A stretch of 64,000 bases of DNA. Origin: Phoronis australis. Its lineage: Eukaryota > Phoronida > Phoronidae. Numbering within the stretch: the first letter of the stretch is position 1; every line of letters starts with the position of its first letter. The notes beneath the pieces were generated by a model, which was not told where the DNA came from, ran no database searches, and was given only the letters and a program-made list of their open reading frames with translations. The position numbers were made by a program, and so were the translations under genes. Location of the stretch: assembly GCA_002633005.1 (NCBI GenBank), contig NMRA01000022.1, positions 381,732 through 445,731 of the forward strand, read 5' to 3'. Below, piece by piece: positions 60,101-64,000 of this stretch.

Positions 60101-61085
60101 ACAACAGCAGCCGAAAACACCACCACTGAGCCAAATCCCATAACTAAACAGCAAAGTATTAAAAGAGTATTTAAATGGTGAAGGCACCTGCCTTGTAATC
60201 AGCAAATGTCTGGTAGACAACAGCGAGAATTTGCAATTTGTAATAAAATCACAAAAACAACAAATTTCTTTTTTCCTATATAGCTTTGGTTAAATCTAAT
60301 AACTTCAAATAGTTTATACTATTTAACAATAATCTCAAAATTGTGTTTTTGCTGCAAAAACGATAATCATGTCCTTTTAAGTGGGAGAAATACTTGAGTG
60401 ACTTTCAGGGTTTGGATGATTTTACTGGGCTTCTCCTGCCGACATTACTACCTTTGTCATTGTTCACAATACAGTAATTCGATTTGCTTTAGGTAACACA
60501 GGTAACAAACATCATGTTAATAAAACAGGTTGAACGTGCCACAGACTGCAAACCCTATTTTCAAAGATTCTTACAGAGTTAAATGTTTAATGACTGAGCA
60601 TGGTCCATCTCTGCTCTGTGAAGTTAATATTAATAAAATATGAAATGTTCCAAAATTGACCCTTGTCGTGAAGCAAAGACATCCAGTACCTTCCTTATAT
60701 CCTCATTCAGTGTACTTGAGCATTGTCAAACTCATGCTGCTTAGATCGGCATGCATTAATTTTGAGACACTGTGTCCTTATTATTCCAAATATGCCCACT
60801 GCAATCTAAATCTTACATAAATTGACGAAAAATTCTACCAAGACTACACCTACAAACATGTAAACATTTGCTTATTATTAAAAATATCAGGTCAACATAA
60901 AACAGATATTCCTTGTGAATAGACCATTTAGAGTCCAATAGAGTAACCCTCCTTCCCTCAACTTGCAGCCCATAACTTACCTCAGTTCTATCCCTCCTTT
61001 GTGACTGGTCGATACCTATCTCATTCCAGACATTACTGAGGCTTGTCAAGGCTGCCTGCAAGCTGTTCGACAGCTGCTCGATCAT
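54142..61085 (-). CDS. PRC1: Protein regulator of cytokinesis 1 (PRC1/Ase1/MAP65 family), 10 exons, 3' partial
   Basis: Exons in transcript order: 61095-60981, 59865-59722, 59081-58848, 58473-58303, 57278-57129, 56571-56424, 56147-56011, 55429-55334, 55096-54950 and 54264-54142. All have AG/GT borders and continuous phase, 485 residues from the ATG at 61085. PRC1 dimers cross-link antiparallel microtubules at the anaphase midzone and recruit kinesins for cytokinesis. Residues 1-35 match the PRC1 start (LTSLSNVWNEIGI); the long helical rod is Glu/Lys/Leu-rich; TTFERDLVCEEEDSF, LRMVTLWDRLELTQEERARM and ISWWDKCYFSERQRQEFYHY are family signatures. NRFSNRGGNLLQEEKARK (370-387) is the spectrin-fold microtubule-binding region. 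TTPAKRR (463-469) and TTPSKTP (473-479) sit where human PRC1 has its two CDK sites beside an NLS. The disordered C-terminal tail is missing, probably in the gap. Start alternatives: a 21-bp exon at 62193-62173 and one at 63802-63738 join in frame upstream, but the latter lies in a repeat. Confidence 0.95.
55201..55232. repeat. CA/CG-type microsatellite
   Basis: CACGCACGCACGCACACACA followed by TACATA, inside a PRC1 intron. Confidence 0.7.
55891..55978 (-). pseudogene. Decayed duplicate of the 3' half of a PRC1 exon with its donor
   Basis: This intronic stretch matches 55991-56073, the end of PRC1 exon 56147-56011 plus its donor and following intron. On the minus strand, GAGCTCTGTAACAAGATAG and GAATTTGATGTAAG parallel GAGCTGTGGAACAAGATGG and GAGTTTGATGTAAG. 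The donor survives, but no acceptor or polypyrimidine tract precedes the copy. A third, shorter trace (GTGGCCAAGAGAGGAGCTC on the minus strand) lies near 55830-55850. Confidence 0.7.
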
Positions 61086-61245
61086 CTCCGTTACACTGTA
61101 CAAAACAAAAACAATGACTTGTCTATGGCTTCACACATAACGCCAAAATTAAGGTACCTGTGCACGAAAAAAAACCTATAGTCTAGACAAACAGTGTTGC
61201 AAAATGCCTGGTTAAAAGGTTCTTGCCCGTTACTGTACTATACCA

Positions 61246-61593
61246 GGGCCCGGTCTCCAATCTCCGTACTCAGACTCGAATCATGCTCAAACTCACACTT
61301 CATACTCAACTCGAGTACAGACTCAGCTTTGGTGTATTCAATGTCATACTCGAAAAATCTGTACTCGAAATTTCGAGCACGTACTCAATTTTCGAGTATA
61401 CTCGAAGCGAAGTGTATTTCATCCATATTTCGAGTACGATTNAGTATGAGTGTCAGATTTGAGTACGTTTGGAGTCTACTCGAAATCTGACATTAGATAC
61501 GCTTTTTTGAGTACGACTCCAGTGAGCACGATTTTGAGTATGAAATCTCGAGTATGAGTATGAGTCTGAGTACGGAGATTGGAGACCGGGCCC
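61246..61593. mobile_element. 348-bp palindromic MITE
   Basis: Ends are a perfect inverted repeat of about 32 bp beginning GGGCCCGGTCTCCAATCTCC on the left and mirrored at 61562-61593. The interior is full of CTCGA/TCGAGTA motifs in both orientations, so the whole element can fold on itself. One N at 61442. No clear target duplication. It lies upstream of PRC1 exon 61095-60981. Confidence 0.85.
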
Positions 61594-62172
61594 AGGTTCC
61601 ATTCCACAGGTCACAAGCTAGCTGTACCACCTGTACTTGGGTACAGCTAACTTTGGTTGAACAAGGACCATTTTAGTAAATAATTCCCAGGAGATTCAGT
61701 GCAGCACAGTTCAACTGTATAATATTATACATTCCTATGTCTTCTACTGTAACATATCAATAGATGCTTTTGTAGTATGAAATGACTTTCTGATCAAACA
61801 ATCCTTGGGTGAAATATCAGACAGTAACATGAAAAATTTTATGGAAGTGCAGCTAAAGGGGCCATAGCACCGAGCTCAGGTAGGCACTTTGGCCTCTCAG
61901 GCAGGATTTAAGATGTTTAATCACATGGCAATGTCTTAACCATTTTCCGTGATTGTCAAAGTATTGTGATGTGGAGTTTGAACGCACGGCAGCACCTTTG
62001 TGCCCTCTGCAGTCAGCGGTGACAGAACAAAAGAACAACAACCTAGACAACCAACAGCCAACAACAGTTAATCACACAACACCAAACTGAAAATAAAGAA
62101 GATGGCTTGAAAACCACTTGAATGAATCTCAGGACCACTTGTCCAGTGAGTGAATTCCCAGAGTCAACTTAC

Positions 62173-62193
62173 CGATGGTGACTAAGATACCCA
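62173..62193 (-). other. Candidate 21-bp microexon upstream of PRC1
   Basis: On the minus strand the acceptor ATATTTCAG and donor GTAAGTTG bracket exactly 21 bases. It would add seven codons without a stop and in the phase needed by exon 61095-60981. It could instead be leader or chance. Confidence 0.3.
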
Positions 62194-62758
62194 CTGAAAT
62201 ATAATGGAGAAAAAATGAAAAGATAGGGATCGATATAAGTGCCCTCTGGGGGGAGGGTTCGTGATCGTCCTGGGTAAAGTGTCAACCAGTAGTTATCGTC
62301 AGGAACTGCTTTGTCGGGTAAATGGCAAAGATCAGCTTATTTGGCCGAACTGTTGGTTAAATAAGAAAAATAGCTTACTTGGCCTATTTGTCGGGTAAAT
62401 AGTATCAGTTGGACATACTAAAACAGAGACGGGGCAAAATGTTTCCAACATAATTTCCATGCCATATTGAGATTGACCTATTCATATATAAAACAAAGAT
62501 AATTGCGGTTGCAGCATAGTGATTATCATCCGAAGCCAGCTAGCTGCATGAAGACATCACGCTGCCTGCTCTGGGTGGTTCTGCTCGTCACCTCATCGTG
62601 AAACTCATATTAACATGTAGACTCAACCGACACCTTGCCTGTTACAGCCATTTTAAAGAAAACAATGTAATAACCATCACTTTCTTGCATAATTTTCTGG
62701 CTTTCATCATAAAAAAGTCTGTTGTTGACTTGAAGAACAACTTATATATTCGTGCAAG

Positions 62759-63067
62759 CAGGGGCGGATTCAGGAGTTTGAGTTGGGGGGGAGCCAGGGA
62801 ACAGGAATAACTAAAATTTCGCCACATGCGCACGCCCAGCCTACAATGTAGGGATAGAGGGTTCTCGAATTTTTGGGTTTGTGGACCTTCTTACTAAAAA
62901 AATGGTAAACGGGGTTTGTTCAAGGCCTATGCGTTGTGCATTCGCCCCTCCCTCGAGCACCCCTGGGTGCGCGCATATGCTAGTCAGCAATTCTCACCCT
63001 GCCAAATGGTATCTGGGAGAATTTGAGGGGGGCCATGGCCCCTTTGCCCCCCCAAAATCCGCCACTG
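62759..63067. mobile_element. 309-bp inverted-repeat element containing family A sequence
   Basis: The left end CAGGGGCGGATTCAGGAGTT and the right end CCCCAAAATCCGCCACTG are complementary over the terminal CAGNGGCGGATT. The flanks are GCAAG (62754-62758) and ACAAG (63068-63072), an imperfect 5-bp duplication. The interior at 62818-62985 is the family A sequence also seen at 1-36, 4404-4646 and 33181-33402, so those may be copies or internal parts of this element. Confidence 0.65.
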
Positions 63068-63422
63068 ACAAGCATAGCGCCATTTCTAAATTTTTTAGAC
63101 ATCTTTCAGGAGTTGATGACAGCTTCATAGAAGCAAAATTTGCTCAGAAATTTCGTTTGCTGGTATCAAAATATTAAAAAGTTATGACAAAGTGAAACCA
63201 ATTCTAATAATTAATTCATTGTCACATATATGCAACCAAGTGAAAGAAGACTAGATAATTGAATAATCAAAGAAAATTTAAGAAGTTGGCTAATAGGTAA
63301 TGCTGTATTTTTTCATAGCATTGAAAGTTGATGCATAAGATCACTCCAAAATTTTTTGATCGCTCTCACCAGCCAGCTTAGACAGTACCACCATCGCAAC
63401 TGGCCTCAGTAGAGATGGTGGC

Positions 63423-63805
63423 CAAACGCTGGAAGCTTTTCGGAGTATTATGCCTCACACTGAGTAAACCATCAAAGACTCAGAAGCTTTTCCGAGTATT
63501 ATGCCTCCCAGCTCGAACAAATTATACCCCAAATCAAACTTTTTTTCCAATCCAAACAATCCTTCGTTCAGTTCCCCAAATCGGCAACACTTCTCGCACC
63601 AGGGGGCATGATGCCGATTTGAGTAACTGAACAAAGGACTGTTCAAAAAAGTTTGATTGCGGGAGTATTTGTTTGAGCTGGGAAGAGTTAAAGACATCAA
63701 CGGCCTCCTAAGATGTCTATGCGCAAAAGGTACTTACAGCAACAGGACTCTGAGTGATGGTTTAATCAGTGTGAGGCATAATTCGTTGAAAAGCTTCCAC
63801 ATGAG
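63423..63805. repeat. Large imperfect inverted repeat (hairpin), arms of about 180 bp
   Basis: The left arm, 63423-63600, is mirrored by the right arm, 63610-63805. GAAGCTTTTC followed by ATTATGCCTCACACTGA lies on the plus strand near 63433 and on the minus strand near 63797; CCCAGCTC, AATCAAAC and TTCGTTCAGTT-type blocks pair closer to the centre at about 63605. The right arm has about 60 extra bases. A related fragment lies at 42845-42890. Confidence 0.7.
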
Positions 63806-64000
63806 ATTGAAGGGCCAGTAAAAGTGGAGTAAACGTGTCCCGGTAATTGTTTACAATATGACGACAACGACTTAGAGATATGATTTTGGTATCGTTCGAT
63901 TCCTCGCGCCGTCATCTTTCCAAAAATATATGAATTGATTCCCTACCGCGTTTCCTCCCTATTGTATCGTCGAATTTCATTTGGCACTATTTCCCGGTGG
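63806..64000. other. Possible promoter-side sequence of PRC1; nothing definite
   Basis: Short stretch before the window end without a recognisable coding exon. Confidence 0.25.

Noticed and set aside
1-64000. A CRISPR array, operon or bacterial defence system
   Set aside because: All confident genes are intron-containing or animal-specific; the regular repeats are tandem without unique spacers.

Overview
This window looks like nuclear DNA from an invertebrate animal, most likely a marine invertebrate deuterostome such as an amphioxus or a hemichordate. The evidence is: multi-exon genes with GT-AG introns of several hundred bases to about 3 kb; a Toll-like receptor whose main coding exon is intronless; a CAP-EGF-ShKT secreted protein; clear orthologues of the animal genes PNRC and PRC1; and many short inverted-repeat elements. 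The species assignment is inference only. The assembly has two N gaps (34554-35158 and 52402-53099) and single N calls at about 27355, 47519 and 61442. No prokaryotic gene, tRNA, rRNA or CRISPR array was seen.

Layout. 880-9568 (+): eight exons of a CAP-superfamily protein with an EGF-like segment, an ShKT module and a GPI-type tail; its signal-peptide exon was not found. 11469-15789: a 4.3 kb interval bounded by perfect 25-bp inverted repeats next to TA. 19269-19977 (-): two phase-compatible exons of an unrecognised secreted or membrane protein. 23.9-27.6 kb: clustered palindromic and inverted-repeat elements. 28906-31998 (+): a Toll-like receptor, probably with a 5' exon and a 303-bp intron that carries a 24-bp tandem repeat. 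42014-43372 (-): fragments of an unrecognised proline/serine-rich gene. 44262-44612 (+): a PNRC-type coactivator/decapping adaptor, head to head with the previous gene. 46.76-48.02 kb: remnant of an element with a Myb/SANT-like reading frame. 54142-61085 (-): ten exons of PRC1, the anaphase spindle-midzone bundler, with its C-terminal tail missing into or beyond the second N gap.

The four best genes work in separate processes: extracellular CAP protein, innate sensing, mRNA decay or nuclear receptor coactivation, and cytokinesis. There is no sign that they form one system. The most notable observations are the TLR with Leu in place of the BB-loop Pro and a long charged insertion in its ectodomain, the CAP protein with a changed acidic residue and unusual module order, a decayed exon duplication inside PRC1, and several transposon families whose ends and target duplications can be read directly.
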